Origin: Rhizobium sp. L43
GTDB lineage: Bacteria; Pseudomonadota; Alphaproteobacteria; Rhizobiales; Rhizobiaceae
Assembly: GCF_002531725.1 (NCBI RefSeq)
Contig: NZ_NWSQ01000006.1
Coordinates: 124,001 to 188,000 of the forward strand
Direction: 5' to 3'
Length of the DNA: 64,000 nt
In this document: positions 1-9,098 of the stretch, piece after piece
How the letters are laid out: each line of letters begins with the position of its first letter
Numbering within the stretch: the stretch's first letter is position 1
Position numbers and translations under genes: made by a program
The notes under the pieces: generated by a model
Database searches by the model: none
Seen by the model: the letters and a program-made list of their open reading frames with translations, nothing else
What the model was told of the DNA's origin: nothing

Positions 1-330
1 GGCGCCGATGCCGTAATATTCACCGGCAAGGGCGAATTGCGGGACATCCGTGCCGGTCTTGGCCAGCACCTGCCAGATCATCACGCTTTTGCCGGTCTGG
101 CCGATATCAATGCCGAATTTCTCGATCTTGCCGGCATAGACCGCCTTGGCGCCGCCGGATGCCGGCGTATAGGTGCAGATGAGGTTCTTCTGCGAGGTGA
201 CGATCAGGCCCTGGCCGCCATCCGATCCGCAGACCAGACGGCCAAGCGTGACATAGCTTTCCGCGCCCGCCGGGCCTGCCCAGGCAGCGGCCGCCAGCGC
301 CGCGGCTGCGATCATGGTTTGCTTGAACAT
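1..330 (-). CDS. DUF992 family exported protein (C-terminus outside window)
   Basis: The frame is open from an ATG at 330 to the window edge (110 codons), so the C-terminus is missing. The N-terminus (MFKQTMIAAAALAAAAWAG, then PAGAES) is a clear Sec signal peptide with cleavage near residue 23. The mature part carries the spaced pattern VTLGRLVCGSDGGQG, then SQKNLICTYTP, then YAGKIEKFGIDIG, which I recognise as the DUF992 family of small periplasmic rhizobial proteins with two conserved cysteines. The function of the family is unknown. A purine-rich ribosome site (GGAGAAAG) lies just upstream. It is transcribed in the same direction as the HWE kinase gene upstream, across a 61-bp gap. Confidence 0.8.
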   Translation of the reverse strand, partial: MFKQTMIAAAALAAAAWAGPAGAESYVTLGRLVCGSDGGQGLIVTSQKNLICTYTPASGGAKAVYAGKIEKFGIDIGQTGKSVMIWQVLAKTGTDVPQFALAGEYYGIGA

Positions 331-391
331 GGTCTTTCTCCTTTGGAACGACCTGTCCGAAACGGGTGGAGATGGTGATTGTTCCTGGAGT

Positions 392-2056
392 CTAATCCCG
401 TTCCAGCATGGCGCGCTGCGCCGTCAGCACCCAGCGCAGGCCTTCGGGCAGGAAATCGACCTGCACCGCACCGCGGAAAGCCGAGGCGGCATGAGCCTTG
501 ATGACGGTAGTGCCGAAGCCCGAGCGCGATGGCTCGACAACAGGCGGGCCGCCGCGCTCTTCCCAGGTGAAGCGGAGCAAGGCATCCGGTTTGTCCTCCT
601 CCTTGACGTCATGCCATTCGAAGCGGACACGGCCTTGCGGCACGGAGAGTGCGCCGTATTTCACCGAATTGGTGGCGAGTTCATGCAAGGCGAGGCCGAG
701 ATTCTGCACTGCATCCGGCTTCAGCACGAAATCTTTGCCCGTGATATCGATCTGTTCGCGCGATTGGGGGAAGGCCTGCAGATGGATGTCGACGACCCGC
801 CGCAGCGACACACCTCCCCATTGCTCGCTGGTCAGGAGTTCGATCGAACGCACCAGCCCGTCGAGGCGATCGGCGACGGCGGCCTGGAAGGTCTCGACGC
901 TGTCGGCTTGCTTGGCGAGCTGACGCATCATTGCCTGGGCAAGCGTCAGAAGGTTCTTGGTGCGGTGGACGAGCTCATGCATGACGAAGCGCAGCCGGTC
1001 CTCGGTCTGGCTGCGATCGAAAGAGGCATTCGAAAGGGCGATCGCCACCTGGTTCGCCTCGATGACGCTGGTCTCGACCGGCGAGACGATATGGCCTTCG
1101 CCCATGCGGTTCGCCATTTCGGCGATATCGCGGATGGTGGTGCGCACCTGCCGTGCGACGGCGTAGGCGCCCAGCACGGCGACGAGCACAAGGGCCACGC
1201 CGCCGATGATGAGGAAACGCCAGGTGCTGAGGATCGATGCCTGGGCGATCGGTCCCCAGATCACCGTCTTCCACGACCAGCCGGGAATCCGGGCATAGCC
1301 GAGCAGCATGTGCGGCAGGATCGTCTCGTCCTGGAAGACGCCGCGGGAAGCAGTGAAGGCCGGCAGGATGCGCGGATCGAAGGGCGTGCCGGGTTCGAGA
1401 TTGGCGGGGCCGGTGGCGGCGACGACGCGGCCGCTCTGATCGATGACGGCGGCCGACCAGCCGGGGGCAAGACCCTCCGTCGTCACGAGCTTGCCCAGAT
1501 CCTTGGCGTCCTGGGTGATGATGAGGGCTGCGACGGGATCATTTTTCCGCGGCAGGGTCACATTATAGACCCAGTCGCCGCTGGTGCGGCCGCGAAAGAC
1601 GTCTGATGCTTCGATGCGACCGGAGGTCAGGGCCGACTGGAGGGCGGCAGTGTTGGCTATCTCGCCAAGCGGAGTGCCGAACGCCCGGCGCGTGTTCAAG
1701 AGTTGCTGGCCGGTCCGGTCGACGGCAATGACATAAAGCGTATTGTCTCTGAGGGCTGTTTCGGTGCGCTGATGGAAAGCGGCGAGATTGCCGTTTTCAA
1801 GCTCCGGCGAGCTCGAAAGCAGCCGCAGCGTCGTTGCCATATCCTGAAGCTGGCGGTCGATGATGCGCGAAAGAGCGAGCGCATCCTGGGCCGTCTCGCG
1901 CCGCAGCGTCGAACGCTGGTTGTCTTCCAGCTGTAGCAGAAGCAGCGTCACAAAGGCGAAGATCGGCAGCGCGATCGCCACTGCCATGGCGACGAGATAG
2001 GTGCCGATCGAGGCTTTGGGAAAGAACAGCGCGACAATCTTCATCTGGTGCGCCAC
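392..2056 (-). CDS. Sensor histidine kinase, HWE family, with periplasmic sensor domain
   Basis: A 554-residue membrane kinase. Transmembrane helices lie at about residues 19-41 and 278-300. Between them is a roughly 235-residue periplasmic region of the double-Cache type. A HAMP-like linker (about 301-350) leads to the HWE/HisKA_2 dimerisation segment with ELVHRTKNLL (phospho-acceptor His364). The ATPase domain has LALHELATNSVKYG (N-box) and the W-x-E signature FTWEE (498-500) that defines the HWE group common in rhizobia. The C-terminal GFGTTVI motif replaces the usual G2 box. The upstream GTG start at 2056 and the ATG at 2044 are both possible, and neither has a strong ribosome site. No response regulator is adjacent, so this is an orphan kinase whose signal is unknown. 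Confidence 0.85.
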   Translation of the reverse strand: MAHQMKIVALFFPKASIGTYLVAMAVAIALPIFAFVTLLLLQLEDNQRSTLRRETAQDALALSRIIDRQLQDMATTLRLLSSSPELENGNLAAFHQRTETALRDNTLYVIAVDRTGQQLLNTRRAFGTPLGEIANTAALQSALTSGRIEASDVFRGRTSGDWVYNVTLPRKNDPVAALIITQDAKDLGKLVTTEGLAPGWSAAVIDQSGRVVAATGPANLEPGTPFDPRILPAFTASRGVFQDETILPHMLLGYARIPGWSWKTVIWGPIAQASILSTWRFLIIGGVALVLVAVLGAYAVARQVRTTIRDIAEMANRMGEGHIVSPVETSVIEANQVAIALSNASFDRSQTEDRLRFVMHELVHRTKNLLTLAQAMMRQLAKQADSVETFQAAVADRLDGLVRSIELLTSEQWGGVSLRRVVDIHLQAFPQSREQIDITGKDFVLKPDAVQNLGLALHELATNSVKYGALSVPQGRVRFEWHDVKEEDKPDALLRFTWEERGGPPVVEPSRSGFGTTVIKAHAASAFRGAVQVDFLPEGLRWVLTAQRAMLERD

Positions 2057-2357
2057 AGAGTGTTACAGGGTCTTTTGCCCGTCTGAAAAGACGCGCGGCG
2101 CTGTGATGCGCGTGGCCCGCAACGGTTTTCGTTTGCGGCCAGGAAAGCAAAGATCCGCATCTCTCGCAAACCGCCCTCAACTCGTTTTAGAATGCCCGAT
2201 AGCGGGCTATCGAAGCAGCGCCATGTTAGGGGGAGCAAGAGCAGGTTGCAACATACTATGACAGGTCGTCGAGAGCGGCGGATCTTTTGCGGCGTCTCGT
2301 TTTGAGGCCGTGCGGCCGCTTTTGCGGCAGGATCGCTCCTGCCGCCCGACCATATCG
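2057..2357. other. Intergenic region between TPR lipoprotein and HWE kinase genes
   Basis: About 300 bases without a credible gene. It must hold the promoter of the HWE kinase (minus strand) and the 3' end of the TPR lipoprotein transcript. Besides the hairpin at 2324-2345 I see only short GC-rich dyads and no promoter I can defend. Confidence 0.5.
2324..2345 (-). terminator. Hairpin after TPR lipoprotein gene, possible terminator
   Basis: A perfect 9-bp stem (GCGGCAGGA with TCCTGCCGC) closed by a 4-base loop, 12 bases beyond the stop of the lipoprotein gene. There is no U-tract in the minus-strand reading, so it may act as a 3' stabiliser or a Rho-assisted end rather than an intrinsic terminator. 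Confidence 0.4.
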
Positions 2358-3227
2358 TTAGCCGGCTGGGGCGACGCCGACGCGGGCAAGGCCGTCGCGG
2401 GCCGGCTGGTACTTCGGATCGAGGCCGACCGCGTGGCGATAGGACCGAGCGGCCTTCGCCTTGTCGCCGCGGCGTTCGTAGACGAGGGCCTGATTGGCCC
2501 AGGATTCGGCGATGTTGCCGTTGAGCTCGATCGCATGGTTGAAATCGGCAAACGCGTTGTCGTCGTCGTTCAGTGCGATATAGGAAATGCCGCGGCCGTT
2601 ATAGGGCTCGGCGGAATTCGGCGCGAGCGAGATCGCTTTCGAGAAGTCGTCGATCGCCTTGTCCTGCTGATTGCGCTTCTGATAGATCAGGCCACGATTG
2701 TGATAGGCGCGGCCATCGGTGGTGCCGAGCTGGATCGCCTTGTCGAAGTCGTTGAAGGCCTGATCGTCTTGGCCGGCCATGCGATAGACATTGCCGCGGC
2801 CGATATAGGCGACGTCATAGCTCGGATTGATCTGCAGGGCAGCATTGTAGTCGCCAATCGCCTGGGCTTGCTGGCCCATGTTGCGATAGACGAGGGCGCG
2901 GTTGGCGTAAGCCTGGAAAAACCGCGGATTGATCTGCAGCGCCGTGTTGAAATCGTTCAGCGCCTTGCGGAATTCGCCGCCGCGGCCATAGGCGGAGCCG
3001 CGGACATTGTAGCCCTCGGGATCCCTGGGGTTGGCGTTGATAACAGCCGTCAGCGACGCGATATTCTCTTCCGAGCCCTGCGCCTTGTCGATGCTGATGA
3101 CCGCATCGGAGGTGGGGGTCGTCTCACAGCCTGCAAGGCCGAACATTGCCGCCAGCGCCAAAGCCGGCAGGAAGGCGGTTTTCTGCAAGCGCCAAGCGCG
3201 GGACGGATTGAAGGTGATGACTGCCAT
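2358..3227 (-). CDS. TPR-repeat lipoprotein
   Basis: A 289-residue protein with a hydrophobic N-terminus ending in the lipobox LAGC (Cys34), so it is predicted to be lipid-anchored. Residues 60-280 are a run of 34-residue tetratricopeptide repeats, visible as repeated phrases such as YNVRGSAYGRGGEFRKALND, AIGDYNAALQINPSYDVAY and AIDDFSKAISLAPNSAEPY. There are six or more repeats. TPR lipoproteins of this kind usually scaffold envelope complexes, but the partner is unknown. It is monocistronic between rpsU and the HWE kinase gene. Confidence 0.85.
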   Translation of the reverse strand: MAVITFNPSRAWRLQKTAFLPALALAAMFGLAGCETTPTSDAVISIDKAQGSEENIASLTAVINANPRDPEGYNVRGSAYGRGGEFRKALNDFNTALQINPRFFQAYANRALVYRNMGQQAQAIGDYNAALQINPSYDVAYIGRGNVYRMAGQDDQAFNDFDKAIQLGTTDGRAYHNRGLIYQKRNQQDKAIDDFSKAISLAPNSAEPYNGRGISYIALNDDDNAFADFNHAIELNGNIAESWANQALVYERRGDKAKAARSYRHAVGLDPKYQPARDGLARVGVAPAG

Positions 3228-3288
3228 TCGGGCTCGCTTTCCCCATGCGGCACATCCGGTATGCGGACATGCGATTCAGCGGCAAACT

Positions 3289-3320
3289 AAAAAGGCGGCG
3301 GCGAACCTATCGCCCCCGCC
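3289..3320 (-). terminator. Rho-independent terminator of rpsU
   Basis: On the minus strand an 11-position stem (GGCGGGGGCGA with TCGCCGCCGCC, one G-G mismatch) with a 5-base loop is followed directly by TTTTTAG. It lies 40 bases past the rpsU stop, a textbook intrinsic terminator. Confidence 0.8.
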
Positions 3321-3359
3321 ACAATGCATCTGAAAACGTCAAAAAAACGACAGCAACGC

Positions 3360-3575
3360 TCAGCGTGCTGCGACCAGACCTTCGCGCTGGGCGCGCTTGC
3401 GGGCCAGCTTGCGAACGCGGCGAACAGCTTCAGCCTTTTCGCGAGCACGCTTCTGCGACGGCTTCTCGTAGTAGTCGCGCATCTTCATTTCGCGGAAAAT
3501 GCCTTCGCGCTGCATCTTCTTCTTGAGAGCGCGGAGAGCCTGATCGACATTGTTATCGCGGACAAGTACCTGCAC
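3360..3575 (-). CDS. rpsU: 30S ribosomal protein S21
   Basis: A 71-residue, very basic protein beginning (M)[17 protein letters not shown] and containing [18 protein letters not shown], the diagnostic S21 core. S21 belongs to the small ribosomal subunit and helps recruit mRNA near the 3' end of 16S rRNA. The open frame extends to 3632, but I chose the GTG at 3575. An AAAGGA ribosome site sits 11 bases upstream, and the family begins MxVLVRDNN. A nearer GTG (MILVQVLV) has its Shine-Dalgarno almost touching the start. A strong intrinsic terminator follows. Confidence 0.95.
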   Translation of the reverse strand: MQVLVRDNNVDQALRALKKKMQREGIFREMKMRDYYEKPSQKRAREKAEAVRRVRKLARKRAQREGLVAAR

Positions 3576-3750
3576 GAGAATCACGTTCCTTTGGTTGGTT
3601 GATGCCGGAGGCGGCGCAGCGGCCAGAGGCAAAACAATAACGTTCGCGCGGCCGCAGCCTTGCGATTGGTGATGCGAGATAGCAGATCGGGTATGGGAAG
3701 TCCAGATGGATATGGGAAGCGGGCGGAAAAATCACGCTTGTCCTATCCGG

Positions 3751-5340
3751 TCACGATCCCGCGGCTTCGTCCAGCGCGGCGATCGCCTCCTTGAGCGCCG
3801 TCCTGACCCGAAGGCGATCGGCAGGCTCCAGCCGGCTCATATCCAGATGCAGGTCGAGCCCCGCGAGATGTTCGCTGAGGACGCGGCTCTTATGATCCGC
3901 ACCGAGCGTCAGCCCATCCACCGCATAGGGCACGATCTCGCGTTGTATGCCCTTCATCGTGATCGGCGGCAGGGGATGGGCCGCGACGATTTCATTCACC
4001 AGCGCGTAGGTTTCGTAGCTGATGACGATCTCTCCTCCCTCAGCGATCGATTGCAGCCGGGCTGCGAGGTTGGCCTCCGCTCCGATGATCGTATAGTCCA
4101 TGCGGTCGTTGCTGCCGAAATTGCCGACGTTGCAATAGCCGCTGTTGATGCCCATGCGGACGACGAAAGGCTCTTCGGTGCCGTTTCTGCGCCATCTGTC
4201 CTTGAGTTCGCCGAGACGGCGCTGCATGTCGACGGCCATGCGCAGACAGGCTTTCGCGTCCTCCTCCGGACCCTTGGTTTCCGGGTCGCCGAAAAACACC
4301 AGCATCGCGTCGCCGATGAACTTGTCCACCGTGCCGCCATGTTCCAGAGCAATGTTCGACATCTCCGTCAGATATTCGTTGAGCATCTCCGTCAGGGCTT
4401 CCGGCTGCAGGCGCTCGGTGGTGGCGGTGAAATCCTTGATGTCGGAGAAGAAGATCGTCAGGCGCTTGCGCTCGGTATGGACGACGACGTCCTTCTGCCC
4501 GGAGAAGATGCTTTTGTAGATCTGCGGCGAGAGATAACGCGAAATCTTCAGGGAAACGCTGGCGAGGAACTCGTTCGCCGTTTCCAGATCCCGGTTGGCG
4601 CTGTGGATCGCGCGCGCCTGCTGCCGCTGGAGCAGAATGAAGCTGATGCCGATAATGGCGACGAACAGAAAATAACAGAGCAGGTATTTGAAGGCGAAGA
4701 CATTGCCCGCATAGGGCTGCCTGATGATGACCTCCTGAATGCCGCGCACATCGCCCACCTTCCAATCGGTCTTCGGGCTTTCGGGATGGCTGTTGTGGCA
4801 GGCGACGCAGGCCTGGCCCATGACCACGGGGGTGATGAACCGCAAAGTATCGGTCAATCCGACACGGGTGAGGTCGTTCAGCGTCTGCTGCGGATCGGCG
4901 CGCAACGCGGCGAGCGCTTTCGTCTCGAAATCGTCGAGCTCGTGGGATGCGCGGCTCTTGAACGGCAGGTCGGAGACGAAACGGTAGGTGATATTGGCCT
5001 GCTGCTCCTTGATGACGTCACCGAGTTCCAGGGACAGTGTGGCCGGCAGCGGGATAGCGCCTGGAATATTGGCGTAGTTGTGAGAGACAACAGTGCCTTC
5101 GGTCGCGCCGCTGGCGTGGGCGGCCAGAACACGGCCCACGACATTGGCCGAATAATAGGAGCGGATGCTCGATATCAGCGAACTCATGTCGCGCGCCTGA
5201 CGCCGCAGGGTATTTCCGGAGAGATCGCTGATATCGAGCCAGACGGCCAGCGGCAGCCCGGCGAGCATTGCCAGCACGACGACGATCAGCCAGTAGCCGC
5301 TGCGACGCGCGGCGGTTTCGGAAATCAAGGCGACCTCCAT
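3751..5340 (-). CDS. Adenylate/guanylate cyclase with DUF3365 haem-type sensor domain
   Basis: A 529-residue class III nucleotide cyclase making cAMP or cGMP in the cytoplasm. Helices at about 17-35 and 217-237 bracket a periplasmic DUF3365 (Tll0287-like) domain. That domain contains CVACHN (residues 178-183), a CxxCH motif for covalent haem c. The cyclase domain (about 290-470) has FFSDIKDFT (metal Asp300), VDKFIGDAMLVFF (Lys340, Asp344) and NLAARLQ (transition-state Asn and Arg), so it should be catalytically active. It is divergent from the CHASE2 cyclase gene, across a gap of about 290 bp. A redox or gas-sensing role is inferred from the haem motif. Confidence 0.88.
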   Translation of the reverse strand: MEVALISETAARRSGYWLIVVVLAMLAGLPLAVWLDISDLSGNTLRRQARDMSSLISSIRSYYSANVVGRVLAAHASGATEGTVVSHNYANIPGAIPLPATLSLELGDVIKEQQANITYRFVSDLPFKSRASHELDDFETKALAALRADPQQTLNDLTRVGLTDTLRFITPVVMGQACVACHNSHPESPKTDWKVGDVRGIQEVIIRQPYAGNVFAFKYLLCYFLFVAIIGISFILLQRQQARAIHSANRDLETANEFLASVSLKISRYLSPQIYKSIFSGQKDVVVHTERKRLTIFFSDIKDFTATTERLQPEALTEMLNEYLTEMSNIALEHGGTVDKFIGDAMLVFFGDPETKGPEEDAKACLRMAVDMQRRLGELKDRWRRNGTEEPFVVRMGINSGYCNVGNFGSNDRMDYTIIGAEANLAARLQSIAEGGEIVISYETYALVNEIVAAHPLPPITMKGIQREIVPYAVDGLTLGADHKSRVLSEHLAGLDLHLDMSRLEPADRLRVRTALKEAIAALDEAAGS

Positions 5341-5628
5341 TCCTCTTGAAAAAAAGCACGCGATTTTCGATCGCTACAAGAACATTTCGCCGCGCGCCCG
5401 GCAAGGTCGAAGCCCTGCCATCCGGGCAAAAGCTCGGCCAAAACCGGCGGCGTGGCCGATATTGAAGAGACCTTGCGGCCGCCCGGCGAAAAGCGACACG
5501 GGGAGACCGAAAAGAGCGTGCTGCGAATGCAGGTGCGAATGGCGTTCGGACCGAAAGCGGCGTAGCCTGTCCGTCGGCAGATGCGGGCCGCTCTACTCGG
5601 TCGGCCGAGGGAGGGGACGCGTGGAGAG

Positions 5629-7803
5629 ATGATGACGCGCGCGCAGCAAATCGGTGTCGTTATCGGCCTGGCGATCGTGGCTCTGCTCACAGTCTTGCGG
5701 GCAGGCGATCCCGGGATTTTCAAGCTGATCCGCGGCGTGACGTTCGACGAATATCAGCGGCTGGTTCCGAGGGCCTTCGAACCGATGCCTGTCCGGGTGA
5801 TCGACATCGACGAAGCCTCCCTGCGCGAATTCGGCCAATGGCCATGGCCGCGGGACCGGATGGCGCTGCTGGTGGACCGGCTTTCTCAAATGGGTGCTTC
5901 GGCCATCGCCTTCGACATTCTTTTCGCCGAGCCGGACCGGCTGTCGCCGCGCAATGTCGTCCGCGAGGTCGCAGGCGTCGATCCTTCCCTTGCTAGGAAA
6001 TTGCCCGACAATGATGAGATATTCGCCCGCTCGATTGCCGAGAAGCCCGTCGTCCTCGGCTTTGGCCTTTCCAACGAGGGCAAATACCGGCCGCCTGTGA
6101 AGGCGGGTTTCGCCTTCACAGGCGAAAGCCCCGTCGCGGCTCCTCCCTATCTCGGCGCCTCGACGCCGCTCAGGCCGCAGTTGGAGGCCAATGCGGCCGG
6201 GCTCGGCCATATCAGCCTCAACCCCGGCAACCCCTCGCCGGTGGTGCGGGCGGTGCCGCTGTTCCTGACCGACGGCGAGCAGCTCTATCCCAATCTCGCC
6301 ATCGAAGCTCTTCGCGTCGCGCAGGGAGTATCGACCTATGTATTGTCAGGCGCGCCCGATCGCGCCGGCATCATGACATCGGTAAAGATCGGGGATTTCG
6401 TCGTGCCGCTGACGGCTGCGGGCGAACTCTGGCTCTATGTCAGCCCAGACCGGGCTGAACACTACATATCCGCCCGGCAGGTGCTTGCGGCCGGAGGGGC
6501 CTCTCCCGAGGTCGCGGCCGCCATCGACGGCAGCATCGTCTTCGTCGGCACATCGGCGGCCGGCCTGCAGGACATCCGCGTCACCGCCCTCGGCGAGAAC
6601 GTTCCCGGCGTTTCGCTGCATGCGCAGGCGGTCGAGCAGATCCTCTCCGGCCAGTTCCTGTCGCGGCCGGACTGGGCGGACGGGCTGGAAATCCTGATGA
6701 TTGCCGTGCTCGGATGCCTGCTCGTCGTGGTGACGACCTTCGTCAGCCCGGCGGTCGCGCTGATCTGTGGCCTGCTGATTACGGCAATGGCACTTTTGGC
6801 ATCCTGGTTGTCGTTTCTCTATGCGGGGCTTCTTTTCGATCCGCTGGCGCCGATCGTCAGCGGCTCGATCATCCATTTTGCCGCGACGTCGTTCCGGATC
6901 CTGGTGATCGACCGCGAGCGGCGGGCGGTGCGGCGCGCCTTCGGGCAATATCTTTCGCCGTCACTGCTCCATCGCATCGAGCATACCCCAGATGCATTGC
7001 GCCTCGGCGGCGACGACCGCGAGCTGACGGTGATGTTCGTCGATGTCAGGAGCTTCACCGAGATCAGCGAGCGGCTGGCGCCGACGGATGTCGTCGCGTT
7101 CCTCAACACCCTGCTCGATGCGCTGAGCCGTCATGTCGTGGCCAATGAAGGCACGCTCGACAAGTTCATCGGCGATTCGATCATGGCCTTCTGGAATGCG
7201 CCCGTCGATGTGGCCGATCACGAAACCAAGGCAGTTCGCGCCGCACTTGCCATGCGTGAAACGTTGGCCGAATTGAACGCCGGCGATGCCTTCGGCTTCG
7301 GGCCCGAGCAGGAGGTTGGCATCGGCATCGGCATCCATACCGGCCTTGCCTGCGTCGGCAATATGGGCGCTAAGACCCGCTTCAACTATTCGGCCGTCGG
7401 CGATGCCGTCAACATCGCGGCCCGCATCGAGTCATGCTGCAAGGAAGTCGGCTTCGATATCCTCATCTCCGACAGCACGGCACGGTCAGTGCGGGGAATG
7501 GCGCTGATCGAGGCGGGAGCCCTTCCACTCAAGGGGAAGAGCAGCCGGACGCAGATCCTTGCCATTGTCGGCGATGAACGGGTGGCGGCATCCCAGGAAT
7601 TCGCCGCGCTCGAAGTCATTCATCGACAGTTGATGCAGGCCCTGCAATCGCATTCGCGGAACAGCCGGAAGCTTATCGATACGGCAAAGCTGAGGGCGGT
7701 GCAGGTGACCGGCGCTCTGGCGGAATTCTACCAGCGCATATCCGGCAGGACCGATCATTTCCGCGAGGTACCGGAGGTGATCGAAAAGAGCGCCGCCGAC
7801 TGA
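5629..7803 (+). CDS. CHASE2-domain adenylate cyclase
   Basis: A 724-residue protein. The frame is open from 5581, but ATG-ATG at 5629/5632 has GGAGAG next to it and starts directly before the membrane anchor (TRAQQIGVVIGLAIVALL). The order is: N-terminal helix, a CHASE2 extracytoplasmic sensor of about 330 residues (VRVIDIDEASLREFGQWPWPR, then FVGTSAAGLQDIR), three closely spaced membrane helices, and a class III cyclase domain. The cyclase motifs are FVDVRSFTEIS, DKFIGDSIMAFWNAP and AVNIAARIES, so both metal aspartates and the Asn/Arg pair are present. The stop lies only 6 bp from that of the convergent FecR-domain gene. CHASE2 cyclases and FecR-domain proteins recur as neighbours, which suggests a shared sensory unit. 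Confidence 0.9.
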   Translation: MMTRAQQIGVVIGLAIVALLTVLRAGDPGIFKLIRGVTFDEYQRLVPRAFEPMPVRVIDIDEASLREFGQWPWPRDRMALLVDRLSQMGASAIAFDILFAEPDRLSPRNVVREVAGVDPSLARKLPDNDEIFARSIAEKPVVLGFGLSNEGKYRPPVKAGFAFTGESPVAAPPYLGASTPLRPQLEANAAGLGHISLNPGNPSPVVRAVPLFLTDGEQLYPNLAIEALRVAQGVSTYVLSGAPDRAGIMTSVKIGDFVVPLTAAGELWLYVSPDRAEHYISARQVLAAGGASPEVAAAIDGSIVFVGTSAAGLQDIRVTALGENVPGVSLHAQAVEQILSGQFLSRPDWADGLEILMIAVLGCLLVVVTTFVSPAVALICGLLITAMALLASWLSFLYAGLLFDPLAPIVSGSIIHFAATSFRILVIDRERRAVRRAFGQYLSPSLLHRIEHTPDALRLGGDDRELTVMFVDVRSFTEISERLAPTDVVAFLNTLLDALSRHVVANEGTLDKFIGDSIMAFWNAPVDVADHETKAVRAALAMRETLAELNAGDAFGFGPEQEVGIGIGIHTGLACVGNMGAKTRFNYSAVGDAVNIAARIESCCKEVGFDILISDSTARSVRGMALIEAGALPLKGKSSRTQILAIVGDERVAASQEFAALEVIHRQLMQALQSHSRNSRKLIDTAKLRAVQVTGALAEFYQRISGRTDHFREVPEVIEKSAAD

Positions 7804-7809
7804 TAGGCC

Positions 7810-8802
7810 TCAACGGCCGCGGTTGAAATTCCGCCCCCTGTCGTGGCTCCGATCGTTGTCATGATCGCGATCGCGATGTCCATGATGGTCGCGGTCGTGG
7901 CCGCGATGATCCTCGCCGTGATTTCCCGGCTTTCCGTCATCGTCATGGCGGCCATGGCCCTCATGCTTGTCAGGCCTATCCGGTTTGTCATGATGAGGCT
8001 TGTCGTGATGCGGCTTGTCGGGCTTGTTCGGCCGCTCCTTTTGCGGCTCGGCCTGCCTCTGCGGAGGGTCCTGCCTTTGCGGAGCAGGCGCAATCGCCGG
8101 CGGAGGCGGTTGTCTGTCTTTTCTTTCCGGCGCGACCGAGGCCATATTGCAGCCGCCCAGCATGCCGATGCCGCCTGCAAGTCGCTGATTGCCGGAGAGG
8201 AAGGGGAGGGCGCGGGGATTTCCGAGTGTATCGAGAATGCTGGGATCGACCCGGCGTGCTGCCGACATATTGCCGTTCGGCTTGGCCACCACGCAATCGC
8301 AACGCTGCTGCAACTGCCGGCAGCCGCCCGGACCGCAAAACCGGGCCGCGCCGTTCAACAGGACGACGGCGGTCGTGCCATCCGGACCGACATAGAAATC
8401 GAAAGCGGTGCCGCGCACGCCGATCGTGCCGGCGGGCGTCAGGATCTGGTAGGCCGAAGAGTTGGAGTTGCCGCTGACCCAGCGGAATGTCCCCTTTGCC
8501 GCCCTGATGGTGAGTTTCTTGACCGATTGGGAATCATCGAAGACATATTTGTCGATCACGACCGACGAGCCCCAGCCGACCGCGAGCTTCGTGCCGTCAC
8601 GGAACAGGAACTGGCCAAGCCCGGAGGGGGACGTCTTGATGCGCTCGTTGCGATGAACGCTGGTGTCGACCTCGATCGGGCCGCTCTGTCCCGTCACCTC
8701 CGTCTTGATAACGACGGCTTGGCCGACCGGCTCGGCGGCAAGTGCCGGTTGCGCGCCCACCACGATGCAAAGCGCCTGGAGTAATGAACGCCGACCCCAC
8801 AT
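7810..8802 (-). CDS. FecR-domain exported protein with His/Asp-rich tail
   Basis: A 330-residue protein with a signal peptide (about 1-22, ending PALA). Residues 30-160 form a FecR-type beta domain: GLGQFLFRDGTKLAVGWGSS, then TIRAAKGTFRWVSGNS, then TPAGTIGVRGTAFDFYV. A cysteine cluster follows (CGPGGC, then CDC). After a proline-rich linker the last 80 residues are almost entirely His, Asp, Lys, Arg, Pro and Gly, with repeats such as DKPHHDKPHHDKP, and could bind divalent metals. There is no sigma-factor partner, so it is not a classical anti-sigma regulator. It is convergent with the CHASE2 cyclase gene. Confidence 0.85.
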   Translation of the reverse strand: MWGRRSLLQALCIVVGAQPALAAEPVGQAVVIKTEVTGQSGPIEVDTSVHRNERIKTSPSGLGQFLFRDGTKLAVGWGSSVVIDKYVFDDSQSVKKLTIRAAKGTFRWVSGNSNSSAYQILTPAGTIGVRGTAFDFYVGPDGTTAVVLLNGAARFCGPGGCRQLQQRCDCVVAKPNGNMSAARRVDPSILDTLGNPRALPFLSGNQRLAGGIGMLGGCNMASVAPERKDRQPPPPAIAPAPQRQDPPQRQAEPQKERPNKPDKPHHDKPHHDKPDRPDKHEGHGRHDDDGKPGNHGEDHRGHDRDHHGHRDRDHDNDRSHDRGRNFNRGR

Positions 8803-9098
8803 GATACAGGAACCCCGGGAACATAGGGTGGATTAACATTTTAGTAACTGCTTGTCTTCTCGCCCACTTGGGCTAGATCAAGCCGGCGGCCCGGGAAAAG
8901 GTCGGTTGCCTCATCGTGGCGAACGGCCCTGGGAAGTAGCGCATGATGTCGCCCCAAAACCGCGCGCTTTTCGGCCTCATGTCGTTTAGTGTCAAAAGCA
9001 AAGCTCTCGCGCGTCGCAAAAGAGCCGTTGTGCCGCTTTTGGATTTGCGATTTGTATGGGCACGGAGAACAGCCCTTTCCCGAAGGAGAAGAAGGCGG

